From JBJHCA01 sp050485785 (GTDB lineage Bacteria > Bacteroidota > Bacteroidia > Chitinophagales > Saprospiraceae), in assembly GCA_050485785.1 (NCBI GenBank), contig JBJHCA010000023.1:1-39373 (forward strand): a DNA stretch of 39,373 nucleotides, read 5' to 3'. The position numbers were made by a program, and so were the translations under genes. Below are positions 17,636 through 26,070 of the stretch, piece after piece (position 1 is the stretch's first letter; each line of letters opens with the position of its first letter). The notes beneath the pieces are model-generated. The model made no database searches. It saw only the letters and a list, made by a program, of their open reading frames with translations, and was not told the DNA's origin.

Positions 17636-17980
17636 ATGTTCGGACTATTTAAAACAACGCCAAAAGCATACAAAGACGTGAACGCTGAACAATTTCAGCA
17701 ACTGATCAAAGAGTACAAGGGCAAAGCCAAATTGCTGGATGTGCGAACTCCGGGTGAAATGACCGGTGGAAAAATACAAGGTGCGATTGCCGCTGACCGC
17801 ATGAGCAACCAGTTTATGGATGCCGTGGGCGGTTTGCCCAGAGAAATTCCGGTTTTGGTGTATTGCAGAAGTGGAGCGCGCAGTGCGGCAGCATGTACAG
17901 AGCTAAGCAGAATGGGGTTTAGGGAAATCTACAATTTACAGGGCGGCATAATGAGCTGGCCTTACGGCGTGAAGCGATAA
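17636..17980 (+). CDS. Single-domain rhodanese-like sulfurtransferase
   Basis: A 114-residue cytoplasmic rhodanese domain. The active-site loop is VYCRSGARSA with the sulfur-carrying Cys77, and the CH2A-like motif LLDVRTPGEM sits at residues 33-42. The end of the domain, YNLQGGIMSW, is typical. A GTG immediately precedes the ATG; the ATG at 17636 is used. There is no signal peptide. It probably carries sulfane sulfur, but the partner is unknown. A clear terminator follows, so it is a monocistronic unit. Confidence 0.9.
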   Translation: MFGLFKTTPKAYKDVNAEQFQQLIKEYKGKAKLLDVRTPGEMTGGKIQGAIAADRMSNQFMDAVGGLPREIPVLVYCRSGARSAAACTELSRMGFREIYNLQGGIMSWPYGVKR

Positions 17981-18011
17981 AAAATAAGTTTGTGTTTTAA
18001 GGGTTTATACA

Positions 18012-18057
18012 GAAAAGGGGCGGCCGTTGAATTACAGCTGCCCCTTTTCCTTTTTTT
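18012..18057 (+). terminator. Rho-independent terminator of the rhodanese gene
   Basis: GAAAAGGGGC pairs with GCCCCTTTTC, extended inward by three more pairs, and is followed by seven T (18051-18057). It lies 31 bases after the rhodanese stop, between convergent genes. Confidence 0.85.
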
Positions 18058-18077
18058 ACTCAAAAAAATGGTGAGCA

Positions 18078-19139
18078 TCAGTAGCGGAGAATCATTGCCA
18101 TCCGCTGATATTTTTCGAGGCTTCCGTCATCTACAAACACTGCCTTGCCTTTCATTTGCATCACCAATTCTATCATTTCGTCCACGATGTCATCACTGAC
18201 ACCGGATTTGGATGCATCGTCGGATAACTCGATAGTATCGCCAACAATTATTGCCGGCTGAAAGAATCCCTTCTCCACTACTACTGTATCTACCCGCCCC
18301 TGGTTGGCCATGCGCCACATATCGGACATATCGGAACTCACTTTGTTGGCGCTTTGGGCTTTGGCCAGCTCACCGAGAATTTCATGGCGGCGTTTTTTCA
18401 GGATTTCACTCACTTCGGGCCAGCACCACTGGCTGAGTTCGGCACGAGTAGCTTCATCGGCATTGCGATTGATTCCACCCAGGATAATGTCTTTGTTATC
18501 CGCAACCTCTCTGATAAACTGATGATTGCGTTCTACGGTACAAACAAACACCTCGTGGGGTTCAGCTTTGTAAGCTTCCTGAAAGTTTTTATCCACGCGG
18601 TTAAAAAATTCACGCATCAGATCATCTTCTTTGCCACCCATGCTTTTCTGCAATTTATCGGTGGTGTAGAGTTGATTTTCCATGGGGAAACCAAAGTCTC
18701 TGATTTCGTTCACTTCCTTGTTGTATGCTTCAAACAGCCTGGCCTTTTGCTGGCTCAGCGTAAGGATGTAGTAATTCTCACTGCTGTGCAAAGCTCTTAT
18801 TACGTGGCGGGTTGCAAAATTGTCGTCCACCAGCACATTTTCTTCCACGGGAAAAGGAACCCTTACTGTTTTAAACAGGTCTTCGTTGATATAGACGATG
18901 AGGCCTTCTTTGTTGATGTTGTGGTCAACAGTTTCTTCAGCTTTGGCAAGATTGCTTTCAATACCGTTGAGTTCTCTTTTGGAAAATTCCTTATGAAGTC
19001 TTTCTCTGGCTTGCTTCACCAGATTTCTAAGCCTGATGGGGTCTTGTTTGTTTTCCGGGGAAGTCCGGTGTGTAGGGAGCGTAATGGTGACACAGGGATA
19101 TTTCCTGATGTTTTTTAACCGGGTTAGTACCTGATCCAT
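18078..19139 (-). CDS. baeRF-type archaeo-eukaryotic release factor relative
   Basis: A 353-residue cytoplasmic protein. The N-terminal part CVTITLPTHRTSPENKQDPIRLRNLVKQA resembles bacterial archaeo-eukaryotic release factor family proteins (baeRF, probably family 3 or 7). A central domain with YYILTLSQQKARLFEA and a C-terminal L7Ae-like stretch (VDTVVVEKG, KGKAVFVDDGSLEKYQRMAMILRY) follow. No GGQ peptide-release motif is present; the only GG pairs are in MGGKEDD and LGGINRN. It may bind ribosomes or RNA in stress or rescue, but that is inference from the family. It is a lone gene between convergent and divergent units. The family assignment comes from memory of the N-terminal signature. Confidence 0.65.
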   Translation of the reverse strand: MDQVLTRLKNIRKYPCVTITLPTHRTSPENKQDPIRLRNLVKQARERLHKEFSKRELNGIESNLAKAEETVDHNINKEGLIVYINEDLFKTVRVPFPVEENVLVDDNFATRHVIRALHSSENYYILTLSQQKARLFEAYNKEVNEIRDFGFPMENQLYTTDKLQKSMGGKEDDLMREFFNRVDKNFQEAYKAEPHEVFVCTVERNHQFIREVADNKDIILGGINRNADEATRAELSQWCWPEVSEILKKRRHEILGELAKAQSANKVSSDMSDMWRMANQGRVDTVVVEKGFFQPAIIVGDTIELSDDASKSGVSDDIVDEMIELVMQMKGKAVFVDDGSLEKYQRMAMILRY

Positions 19140-19397
19140 AGATTGAGATTTATTGCTTAAAATTTTGAGTTTGCAAATGTACGATTATTTAGCCTGAATG
19201 CCTTATTGCCGGTGCATTTGCCTGGGTATCAGAGCGTAAATTACCGATAGACAAGGCCTCTATGGTTCATCAGTAAAATCGATGAAAAAATTTTCTATAC
19301 AATAAACTACTTTGGTGCTGCAATCGTTTATTAGGTGCATTTAGTACTTGAAAAAGGGTAAATGCATGTTTTCATTTGGTTTTTTGGGGTTATTCAG
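19140..19397. other. Intergenic stretch between asnS and the baeRF gene
   Basis: Both neighbours are on the minus strand. No credible frame is seen. It probably holds the baeRF gene promoter. A weak plus-strand promoter-like string, CTACTTTGG, near 19307 precedes the plus-oriented terminator at 19398, so a small RNA is possible. Confidence 0.35.
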
Positions 19398-19431
19398 GGT
19401 TCACTGTTTTCAGTGGACCTTGATTTTTTTT
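19398..19431 (+). terminator. Terminator-like hairpin on the plus strand without a matching gene
   Basis: GGTTCACTG pairs with CAGTGGACC (one mismatch) around TTTT and is followed after TTGA by eight T (19424-19431). The T-tract is on the plus strand. Read for the minus-strand asnS gene, the hairpin has no U-tract. Confidence 0.55.
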
Positions 19432-19449
19432 GGCCTGCCCCAAAAACAC

Positions 19450-20973
19450 CTATGGAAACAAACGACCGTAGCGGCGCGGGAAGGGGATGGTTTCCCTGAC
19501 ATGATCAAGGCCGCAAATCCACCGCACCATTCTTTCCAGTCCCAGACCAAATCCTGCATGAGGTACTGAACCGTAACGTCGCAGGTCAGCAAACCATTCA
19601 AACTGATCCATGGGCAAATCGTGCTCTTTGATTTTGCGCACCAAAATATCCAGATCGTCTTCGCGCTGAGAGCCGCCTACTATTTCGCCGTATCCGTCAG
19701 GAGCCAGCAAGTCAACACCTTTTACAAAATCCGGATTGCCTTCCACTTCTTTCATGTAGAATGCCTTAATGGGAGCCGGCCAGTTATAGACCATCACCGG
19801 AGCATCAAAAACCTTGGTAAGCACTGTTTCGTCTGAGTTGCCAAAATCGTTCCCGTGCTCAAAATTCTTTGCACTTTCAATCCAGCCCGGAAGGTTGCGA
19901 ACGCGTTCTTCGGCGTCATTGAGTAGTTTCCTTAAACTCAGTATTTTGGCTTCATTGAACTTGCGAACACCTTTTTTCACGCTGGGTTGCTTGATTTCCG
20001 CCTCCCTGGTACTGATCTCGTCTTTGATGGCTATAACATCCTGCCTGGCCTTGTCGAGTTCAGCTTCCTGCACGGCGATGGCATTCCGGCCATTTACATC
20101 AGTTTCACCCCTGAGTATAGCCACAGCTTCGGAGTAAGTAACTCTGGGGAAGGGATTCTGAACGGTTTGGAGCATTGCCGTGTCCCTGCCAATGATATCG
20201 AGCTCAGTGCGGCATTGATCCACTACCGATGAAACGACCTGACGAATAAACTCCTCGATCAGGTCCATATTCATATCGAGATCGTAAAAAGCCATTTCCG
20301 GCTCAATCATCCAGAACTCAGAAAGGTGACGCGGGGTATCTGATTTTTCAGCCCTGAAGGTGGGTCCAAAGGTGTACACCTTACCCATGGCCATGGCTGT
20401 AGCTTCTGCGTACAATTGACCGGACTGGGACAAGTATGCGGCCGAGCCGAAAAAGTCTGTTTCAAACAGGTCGGACGTACCTTCACAGGTACTGCCGGAG
20501 ATCAATGGCGAGTCCATAATCACAAATCCCCGCTCCTGAAAAAAGCGATGGATTTCCATGATAATGGCATTGCGAACGCGCATAATGGCCCACTGTCGCG
20601 GTACCCTGAGCCAAAGATGGCGATTATCGGCCAGGTGCTTTACCCCGTGATCGGGTTTGTTGATCGGGAAATCGCGGGCTATCTGGAAAACTTTAAGCCG
20701 GGTCACAACTACCTCTACACCTCCCATCTGCCGTTCGTCGGCCACTACGCGGCCTTCGAGTTCCACGGAGGATTCCAGGGTGAGCGCATTAGCCAAAGCA
20801 AACTGATCATCGCCCAGTTCATCCTGAGAAAGCACACACTGAACAAACCCTGATCCATCGCGAAACACAACAAACACGTTGGTTTTGCTGAAACGTATAT
20901 TACTCACCCAGCCGCGGAGAAGAACCTGTTGGTCTATATGCTGAGATAAATGGCCTACATCTGCTTTTTTCAT
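19450..20973 (-). CDS. asnS: Asparaginyl-tRNA synthetase
   Basis: A 507-residue class II synthetase that charges tRNA-Asn. The N-terminal OB-fold anticodon domain begins VLLRGWVSNIRFSKTNVFVVF. Class II motif 2 is FGPTFRAEKSDTPRHLSEFWMIEPE and motif 3 is GFGLGLERMVRWICG. An internal Lys/Glu-rich insertion at about residues 310-375 (from DKARQDVIAIKDE to RVRNLPGWIES) makes it longer than the E. coli enzyme; from memory such insertions occur in Bacteroidota AsnRS. The direct motif set and the C-terminus ETIPFPRRYGRLFP favour AsnRS over AspRS. It is monocistronic. Confidence 0.95.
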   Translation of the reverse strand: MKKADVGHLSQHIDQQVLLRGWVSNIRFSKTNVFVVFRDGSGFVQCVLSQDELGDDQFALANALTLESSVELEGRVVADERQMGGVEVVVTRLKVFQIARDFPINKPDHGVKHLADNRHLWLRVPRQWAIMRVRNAIIMEIHRFFQERGFVIMDSPLISGSTCEGTSDLFETDFFGSAAYLSQSGQLYAEATAMAMGKVYTFGPTFRAEKSDTPRHLSEFWMIEPEMAFYDLDMNMDLIEEFIRQVVSSVVDQCRTELDIIGRDTAMLQTVQNPFPRVTYSEAVAILRGETDVNGRNAIAVQEAELDKARQDVIAIKDEISTREAEIKQPSVKKGVRKFNEAKILSLRKLLNDAEERVRNLPGWIESAKNFEHGNDFGNSDETVLTKVFDAPVMVYNWPAPIKAFYMKEVEGNPDFVKGVDLLAPDGYGEIVGGSQREDDLDILVRKIKEHDLPMDQFEWFADLRRYGSVPHAGFGLGLERMVRWICGLDHVRETIPFPRRYGRLFP

Positions 20974-21016
20974 GATTTTGTATAATTTTCAAACCAAGGT
21001 GCGAATTTAGACAATA

Positions 21017-21048
21017 TTGGCGCATTGCCGTTTTAAAAAATACCTTAG
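21017..21048 (+). promoter_or_regulatory. Possible promoter of the T9SS protein gene
   Basis: TTG (21017-21019) and TACCTTAG (21041-21048, one mismatch to TAnnTTTG) are separated by 21 bases. The ATG follows 68 bases after. Confidence 0.3.
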
Positions 21049-21116
21049 CTTAGAGGCAGCCAACAAAACAAGTGAAGGCACTATGAATTGTATTGATTAA
21101 CCTAAACCAAAATGTT

Positions 21117-22181
21117 ATGAAAAAAACCTTTACTCTTTTAAAAGCAGGCATCTGCTGTATCATTTTCATGTATGGTGCAGTGCTCAATGCACAAATGGAC
21201 ACCTTGCTTTACGAAAACTTCAACGAGCCCTTTGACTATGCTCCGGATGATTCGGACGGAGTAGTGGCATTTGCCAGCGGGGATGATCAGATTTGGGTCA
21301 ACTTTGATGAGGATGCATTGCCCACTGCAGGAGGTGTGCCGGGTTCATGGTTTTGGGATGCCGACGGATTTTTTGAAGAAGACTCTGCCCAGGGCGGGAT
21401 GCTGGTAAGCCGCAGCTGGCTTGACGGTTTTTTACCCGGCAATCGCAACTGGCTGATCACTCCACCTATCCAGATTGTGGACGACCAGGCTGTGTTACAC
21501 TGGAAATCTGCCTCTTTTCAGGGGCCCCGCTACATGGATGGTTATTCGATACTGATTTCCACCGGATCGAATGATCCACTTGCAGTTCCCAGCCCTTATC
21601 AGCATGTAGTGTTTCAGGCAGCTCACATGACGGGGATCACCGGTAACGCGGGCTCAACGGATATTTCCAATTTTACTTTTTCTCCGGGATATATCCATGC
21701 TGACGGTTATACGCTGACCGATTATTTTATCCATGCCGACAGCATTTCCGGATTTGACCAACATTACGGCTTGCTTGAACCCCATTCTGTAAGTCTGGCT
21801 CAGTTTGCCGGACAAACCATCTACATAGCATTTCTTCACGATGCTGATGACTGCAATTATCTGATGCTGGATGACATTCTGGTAACGGGTACTGCTCCGG
21901 TCAATACGAAAAACATACTTCAAGACATTGCCCTGGAGGTGTTCCCCAATCCTGTATCATCATATATTAACATCAGATACACATCACCCGGAGCTACCAG
22001 GGCTGAAGCCAGGATTTATACAGCCGACGGCAGGCTGGCAGATTACAGGAATACCATACCTTCTGCTGAAGGCATGCAACATTTCGAATGGCCGGTAGAC
22101 GAACTACCTGCCGGACAGTATTCCGTTCAATTGTACTTTGATGGTAAAGCCAGCAAGGTGCTGAATTTTGTAAAGCGGTAA
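21117..22181 (+). CDS. Secreted cleaved-adhesin/choice-of-anchor-J protein with type A T9SS sorting domain
   Basis: A 354-residue exported protein. The signal peptide from the chosen ATG is MKKTFTLLKAGICCIIFMYG and ends near VLNAQ. Residues about 25-250 read as a single jelly-roll domain of the cleaved adhesin/choice-of-anchor-J type (TLLYENFNEPF, GSWFWDADGFF, NWLITPPIQI, LHWKSASFQGPRY, GYSILISTG). The last 80 residues are a type A T9SS sorting domain (VFPNPVSSYINI, ARIYTADGRL, LPAGQYSVQLYFDGKASKVLNF). The start at 21093 gives eight extra residues before the signal peptide and is rejected. It is probably displayed on the surface or released. The ligand or substrate is unknown. Confidence 0.85.
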   Translation: MKKTFTLLKAGICCIIFMYGAVLNAQMDTLLYENFNEPFDYAPDDSDGVVAFASGDDQIWVNFDEDALPTAGGVPGSWFWDADGFFEEDSAQGGMLVSRSWLDGFLPGNRNWLITPPIQIVDDQAVLHWKSASFQGPRYMDGYSILISTGSNDPLAVPSPYQHVVFQAAHMTGITGNAGSTDISNFTFSPGYIHADGYTLTDYFIHADSISGFDQHYGLLEPHSVSLAQFAGQTIYIAFLHDADDCNYLMLDDILVTGTAPVNTKNILQDIALEVFPNPVSSYINIRYTSPGATRAEARIYTADGRLADYRNTIPSAEGMQHFEWPVDELPAGQYSVQLYFDGKASKVLNFVKR

Positions 22182-22237
22182 TCCGCTGCTTAAAACTGAA
22201 CCGGATCAATCTGCTGATCTGGCATTAACATCCAACG

Positions 22238-22268
22238 GGGAGCGCTATTAGTGCTCCCTGTTTATTTG
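22238..22268 (+). terminator. Terminator between the T9SS gene and mvaD
   Basis: GGGAGCGCT pairs with AGTGCTCCC around ATT (nine pairs, one G-U) and is followed by the T-rich TGTTTATTTG. The hairpin overlaps the convergent mvaD stop codon. The T-tract is interrupted. Confidence 0.5.
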
Positions 22269-23348
22269 TACCGGACCGTTTCCTACGCTGTCATACAGCA
22301 CCCGGTTGTTTTTACAAAGCTGCAGCAGTTCTGCGTTGATAAATTCTTCTACCTCTTCCTTATCACTGCGGCGATAAAGCAGGTGTACATTAGGGCCGGC
22401 ATCCATACTAAAAAAGACAGGCTTACCGGTAGCCGAGCGAAAATCTCGGACTTTACGGATCACCTCAATGCTTCCGGATTCAAGCAGGATATACGGCGGA
22501 TTAGAGGCCATCATGAGTGCATGAAGGGTGAGCGCTTCAGACTCGGTAATGCGGATAATTTGTTCCCAGTCGGCTGTTTTAGCAGCATCCAGTAACTGAA
22601 TACAACGGTTGGCGGCCTGATCAAACCGCCGGGATGCGTAATGATGGCCTTCCATCAGCGCGTGGCCGGCGCTGCTGCTTACCGATTTCTCCCGGTCTGA
22701 AATGATAAGGATGGCATTTAGCAGCGTTTTCACCTCATCGTGCAACTCAGCCCCGACCGGTACGGCAAACAAGTCAGAGCTTCCGCTGAGGCCTTCATGT
22801 CGCCCCCACCATGCAGCCACCGGATACACCGAACGGCATGCACTTCCCGACCCCAGACGTGCCACATAGGAAGCCTTGAGCAGCATTTCGTCATTTTCCG
22901 TTGAAAAGCCGAACAGATGTTGTTCGATACTGCAAAGACATAAAGACAATGCACTCATAGCGGAAGCTGAGGAGGCAATACCTGCAGAATGCGGAAAAGA
23001 GTTGCCGGTAGCAATGGTCCATTTGAGCTGAGGGATAAAAGGGAATATCGGCGTTATCGCCTCAAAGAATTTCAGCAGCCTTTGGCGAAATTTTTCATTG
23101 GGCACTCCGTCGAGCACAAAGTCAAGCTCAATGCCTTTGTCAGGCCCTTTGTTGGGCACATAGCTGAGTGAAGTTTGTGTAAAGGCCTCATTCAATGTAA
23201 TACTGAGCGAGGGGTTGCGGGGCAGCTGATGCCCGTGTTTGCCCCAATACTTGACCAAAGCCAGATTAGACGGGCTCTTCCAGATCACTTCTCCCGGCTC
23301 AGTGCGGGATGAATCGATAATTAGTCGGGGGTTATCGTATAAATGCAT
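22248..23348 (-). CDS. mvaD: Diphosphomevalonate decarboxylase
   Basis: A 366-residue GHMP-family enzyme that converts mevalonate diphosphate to isopentenyl diphosphate. Family motifs are WKSPSNLALVKYWGKHG with LPRNPSLSITL after it, the nucleotide-binding helix SSASAMSALSLCL, LGSGSACRSVYPVAAWWGRHEG and the catalytic Asp in FFSMDAGPNVHLLY. The frame extends to 23450 with a hydrophobic, atypical N-terminus. The ATG at 23348 gives the usual length, and a promoter-like TTACTTTG lies just upstream. It indicates isoprenoid synthesis by the mevalonate route, which would also feed the UbiA prenyltransferase. No other mevalonate gene is adjacent. Confidence 0.95.
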   Translation of the reverse strand: MHLYDNPRLIIDSSRTEPGEVIWKSPSNLALVKYWGKHGHQLPRNPSLSITLNEAFTQTSLSYVPNKGPDKGIELDFVLDGVPNEKFRQRLLKFFEAITPIFPFIPQLKWTIATGNSFPHSAGIASSASAMSALSLCLCSIEQHLFGFSTENDEMLLKASYVARLGSGSACRSVYPVAAWWGRHEGLSGSSDLFAVPVGAELHDEVKTLLNAILIISDREKSVSSSAGHALMEGHHYASRRFDQAANRCIQLLDAAKTADWEQIIRITESEALTLHALMMASNPPYILLESGSIEVIRKVRDFRSATGKPVFFSMDAGPNVHLLYRRSDKEEVEEFINAELLQLCKNNRVLYDSVGNGPVQINREH

Positions 23349-23370
23349 AAACGGTAAAATCAGCAGGCTG

Positions 23371-23378
23371 CAAAGTAA
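23371..23378 (-). promoter_or_regulatory. Possible promoter -7 element of mvaD
   Basis: TTACTTTG on the minus strand is one mismatch from TAnnTTTG and lies 22 bases before the ATG at 23348, the same geometry as at metF. Confidence 0.3.
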
Positions 23379-23677
23379 CAAAGAAAATGCACAAAGGATG
23401 AGTGGGATTATAACTTCATTTAAGGATCCCATCGGGTCAATACACGACATGCGGCTTTAATACCATCAGTCAAACCGGGTAATATGCAGACAAAGATTCA
23501 GGATGGCATTTTGTTTTATAATGAAAAGCGCATACAAGGTCGGGTTTCCTGAATACACATCCTGAAACCAATGAAGGATACCATGAAACTCACGGTTGAG
23601 TTAGGTAGCGTAAAGGATTGCCAGGCAGACCTAACAAACAGGAGTTCAAAACATTACTGTCAGGTAAAACAGCCAAA
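23379..23677. other. Intergenic stretch upstream of mvaD
   Basis: No credible coding frame or RNA fold is seen apart from the N-terminal overrun of the mvaD frame. The next feature is a palindromic element at 23678. Confidence 0.4.
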
Positions 23678-23710
23678 GTCCCGCTTAGCGGGCCCCACAA
23701 AAAGTTATCC
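23678..23710 (+). repeat. Dispersed palindromic element, copy C
   Basis: The stem CCCGC-TTA-GCGGG is followed by CCCCACAAAAAGTTATCC. It shares architecture and tail with the copies at 17584, 31726 (minus) and 28245. It lies 21 bases beyond the end of the asparaginase gene, in the opposite orientation. Confidence 0.55.
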
Positions 23711-23731
23711 TAAAAACACCAACACCCATAG

Positions 23732-24685
23732 CTAATCAGGGAAAATAGCCGTGGACAGCTGGTTTGGTGTAGCCACTCCCCGAAACATGCTGGCGGTATT
23801 AAATGGCATGGAAACGTTGCCATCGCGATCTACGGAGATCAGCCCACCATTACCTCCGGCACTACGAGCCTGTTCCAGCGCATCTTCGGAAGCAGTTTGG
23901 AGTCCGGCCCCCAGATAAGCCATGCGGGCATGTACGTCGTAAGCCACTGCATAGCGGATGAAGTACTCACCATGCCCGGTGCATGACACGGCACAGGTAG
24001 CATTGTCGGCAAAAGTTCCGGCGGCAATTATCGGAGAGTCTCCGAGGCGACCGGTGAGTTTACCGCGCATTCCACCTGTTGAAGTGCCGGCTGCCAGGTT
24101 TCCGTGCTGATCGAGGGCTACGGCTCCAACCGTACCACCCTGAGGATTCTCTGCGGGTGGTTGATGAGCGGGTTCATCCCGTGAAAAATAGGAATTGGGA
24201 ACCACCTCCAGACCGTGTTGTGCGGCCAGCTGATCTGCTCCCAGCCCGGCCAGCATTACATGCGGGGTGTGTTCCATAACCAGGCGGGCTGCACTGATGG
24301 GATTCTTAATGGTTTTAAGTCCCCCTGTGGCACCGGCATTTCGGTTTTGGCCATCCATTATGCTGGCATCCAGTTCAAACATGCCCAGTTCATTGGGCAC
24401 GGCACCCCGGCCGGCATTAAACAGCAGATTGTTTTCCAGAACGATGATGGTTTGCTCTATGGCATCCAGAGCTGAACCACCCTTTTCCAGAATGCGGGAG
24501 CCGGTAAGCAAAGCTTCGCGCAGTGCTTCATGATAGGCCTCCTGCAGGTGTTCAGGCATGGTTTCAGGGTTTGAGTACCCTGCACCACCGTGGATAACTA
24601 AAACATAATCAGGTGTTTGAGCCAGCACAAAGGAGCCGGTCAACAGCATAAACAGGGATGTGCAAAAAAGGGTAACACGAGTCAT
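23732..24685 (-). CDS. Exported isoaspartyl peptidase/L-asparaginase
   Basis: A 317-residue Ntn-hydrolase of the plant-type asparaginase family, made as a precursor that cleaves itself. The new N-terminal nucleophile is Thr185 in NPQGGTVGAVALD. Substrate-binding loops STGGMRGKLTGRLGDSP and CTGHGEYFIR are present, as is the N-terminal VIHGGAGYSNPE. A signal peptide (MTRVTLFCTSLFMLLTGSFVLAQ, cleavage near residue 23) places it in the periplasm or outside. It would hydrolyse isoaspartyl dipeptides or asparagine. It is a single gene without evident operon partners. Confidence 0.93.
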   Translation of the reverse strand: MTRVTLFCTSLFMLLTGSFVLAQTPDYVLVIHGGAGYSNPETMPEHLQEAYHEALREALLTGSRILEKGGSALDAIEQTIIVLENNLLFNAGRGAVPNELGMFELDASIMDGQNRNAGATGGLKTIKNPISAARLVMEHTPHVMLAGLGADQLAAQHGLEVVPNSYFSRDEPAHQPPAENPQGGTVGAVALDQHGNLAAGTSTGGMRGKLTGRLGDSPIIAAGTFADNATCAVSCTGHGEYFIRYAVAYDVHARMAYLGAGLQTASEDALEQARSAGGNGGLISVDRDGNVSMPFNTASMFRGVATPNQLSTAIFPD

Positions 24686-24826
24686 TTCAACCAGGAGTTA
24701 GTGATTACCTCAAAGATAGACATTCTGTATCGTCATGGAAAGCACCTGCCTCATTGAATGTTGAAGCCTATTAAGGCTATGCAGCTTTCCCTATGCCCGA
24801 CATTTACTGTCAAGTCCTGATCAGGG

Positions 24827-25804
24827 TCACATTCCCGGAGGTGTGTGCTTGTCTACAAAGTTATCTATCGGGTCAAGGGATTTGAGATAGGTATAAATAG
24901 CTGACAAGTCCTGTTCCGTCATACCGGCATAGGTGATCCATGGCATGGGAGTCTGGAAATCACCGGGAGCTACGGGTTTAGGAATAAAAGCCGTATCAGC
25001 ATACATGTGGAACTGATTGATAAACATTTCACGAGTCCAGCCGGCTAGGCCTGTTTCATGGAAGGTCAGATTAGCTGAGCGGACAACAGTTCCATCAGGA
25101 AAGATAAATTCACGGCCACCGGCGAGAAATTCGCCTGTAAATGCGCCTTTTTCATATTTGGTGTGGCATTCACCGCAAGCTGAAGCATTGACCATGTATA
25201 AGCCGTAGGCTAGTTCATCTGATTTGGGTGGCAAGGGTTGGTGATCGGCTTTTTGCGGCAATGTGCGCATAATGAGGTTGACGGGGAAATCAGCTTTGGA
25301 GGGCGGATGATTTGCAACCACAGGATCGAGTGTACGGAGGAAAGCAATGACAGACTTAATATCCTCGGCATCCATTTTTCCAAAATTAGGGTAAGGCATA
25401 ATGGGGAAAATTGGCTCACCATCGCGTTTTACACCGGAAGTAATCAATCGGAAGAGCTCACCGTCTGTCCAGTCACCGATGCCATGTGGAGTTATATTAG
25501 GAGAAATAAAAACACCGGGAAGGCCCAGTGAATGGTCAAAACGTTCACCCCCGGCATAAAGTGTTGATGCAATAGGCGGCCCTGCGAACAATGAGAAATC
25601 CCTTTTAGCATGGCATTCCATACATTGCATGACATGCTCTGCAAGATATCTGCCTCGTTCAATTCTTTCCGGGGTAATTTCTACCTGCATATCAGGAGCT
25701 GGGCCAACATTGGGCAATGCATAATTAACATAGGCCAGTAATGCTCCGATTACGACTACAACTATAAGCACCAGAATGAGTAGAACGCGCAGCACTTTTT
25801 TCAT
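24827..25804 (-). CDS. Membrane-anchored dihaem cytochrome c
   Basis: A 325-residue electron carrier. An uncleaved N-terminal helix (LRVLLILVLIVVVVIGALLAYV, about residues 5-26) anchors it facing the periplasm. Two haem c sites are visible: CMECH at 61-65 and CGECH at 210-214, each starting a cytochrome c domain of about 120-150 residues. Candidate axial Met residues lie in FPIMPYPNFGKM (first domain) and TPMPWITYAGM (second domain). The tandem arrangement resembles small-subunit cytochromes of alcohol dehydrogenase-type enzymes, but no dehydrogenase gene is near. The partner is unknown. Confidence 0.88.
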   Translation of the reverse strand: MKKVLRVLLILVLIVVVVIGALLAYVNYALPNVGPAPDMQVEITPERIERGRYLAEHVMQCMECHAKRDFSLFAGPPIASTLYAGGERFDHSLGLPGVFISPNITPHGIGDWTDGELFRLITSGVKRDGEPIFPIMPYPNFGKMDAEDIKSVIAFLRTLDPVVANHPPSKADFPVNLIMRTLPQKADHQPLPPKSDELAYGLYMVNASACGECHTKYEKGAFTGEFLAGGREFIFPDGTVVRSANLTFHETGLAGWTREMFINQFHMYADTAFIPKPVAPGDFQTPMPWITYAGMTEQDLSAIYTYLKSLDPIDNFVDKHTPPGM

Positions 25805-26070
25805 GATTTGGCTTTTTAATGAGGTTTACAATGACAGGTCCAAGGACTGATGCGGCCAGTAATTTCCAATGAAGTGATGCGATCTAATCATTGAAGTGCA
25901 GGCTCTTTTATCCGGTACAGGACCAGGATTCTTACTTATTGGGTTGGAAGTGAAGGCAATTTACGCCGAAAAGATTTAATGCAAAAAACTTTTCTTTTAT
26001 TTAATTCGGGCCATCAAAAAGTTCTATGGAGGATATTGATTTATTGACCGGGAAAAAGCGGCAGAAGAAC

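Noticed and set aside
18354..19118. 254-codon plus-strand frame opposite the baeRF gene
   Set aside because: Antisense frame of a gene with clear family motifs. Its translation has no domain and no promoter evidence.
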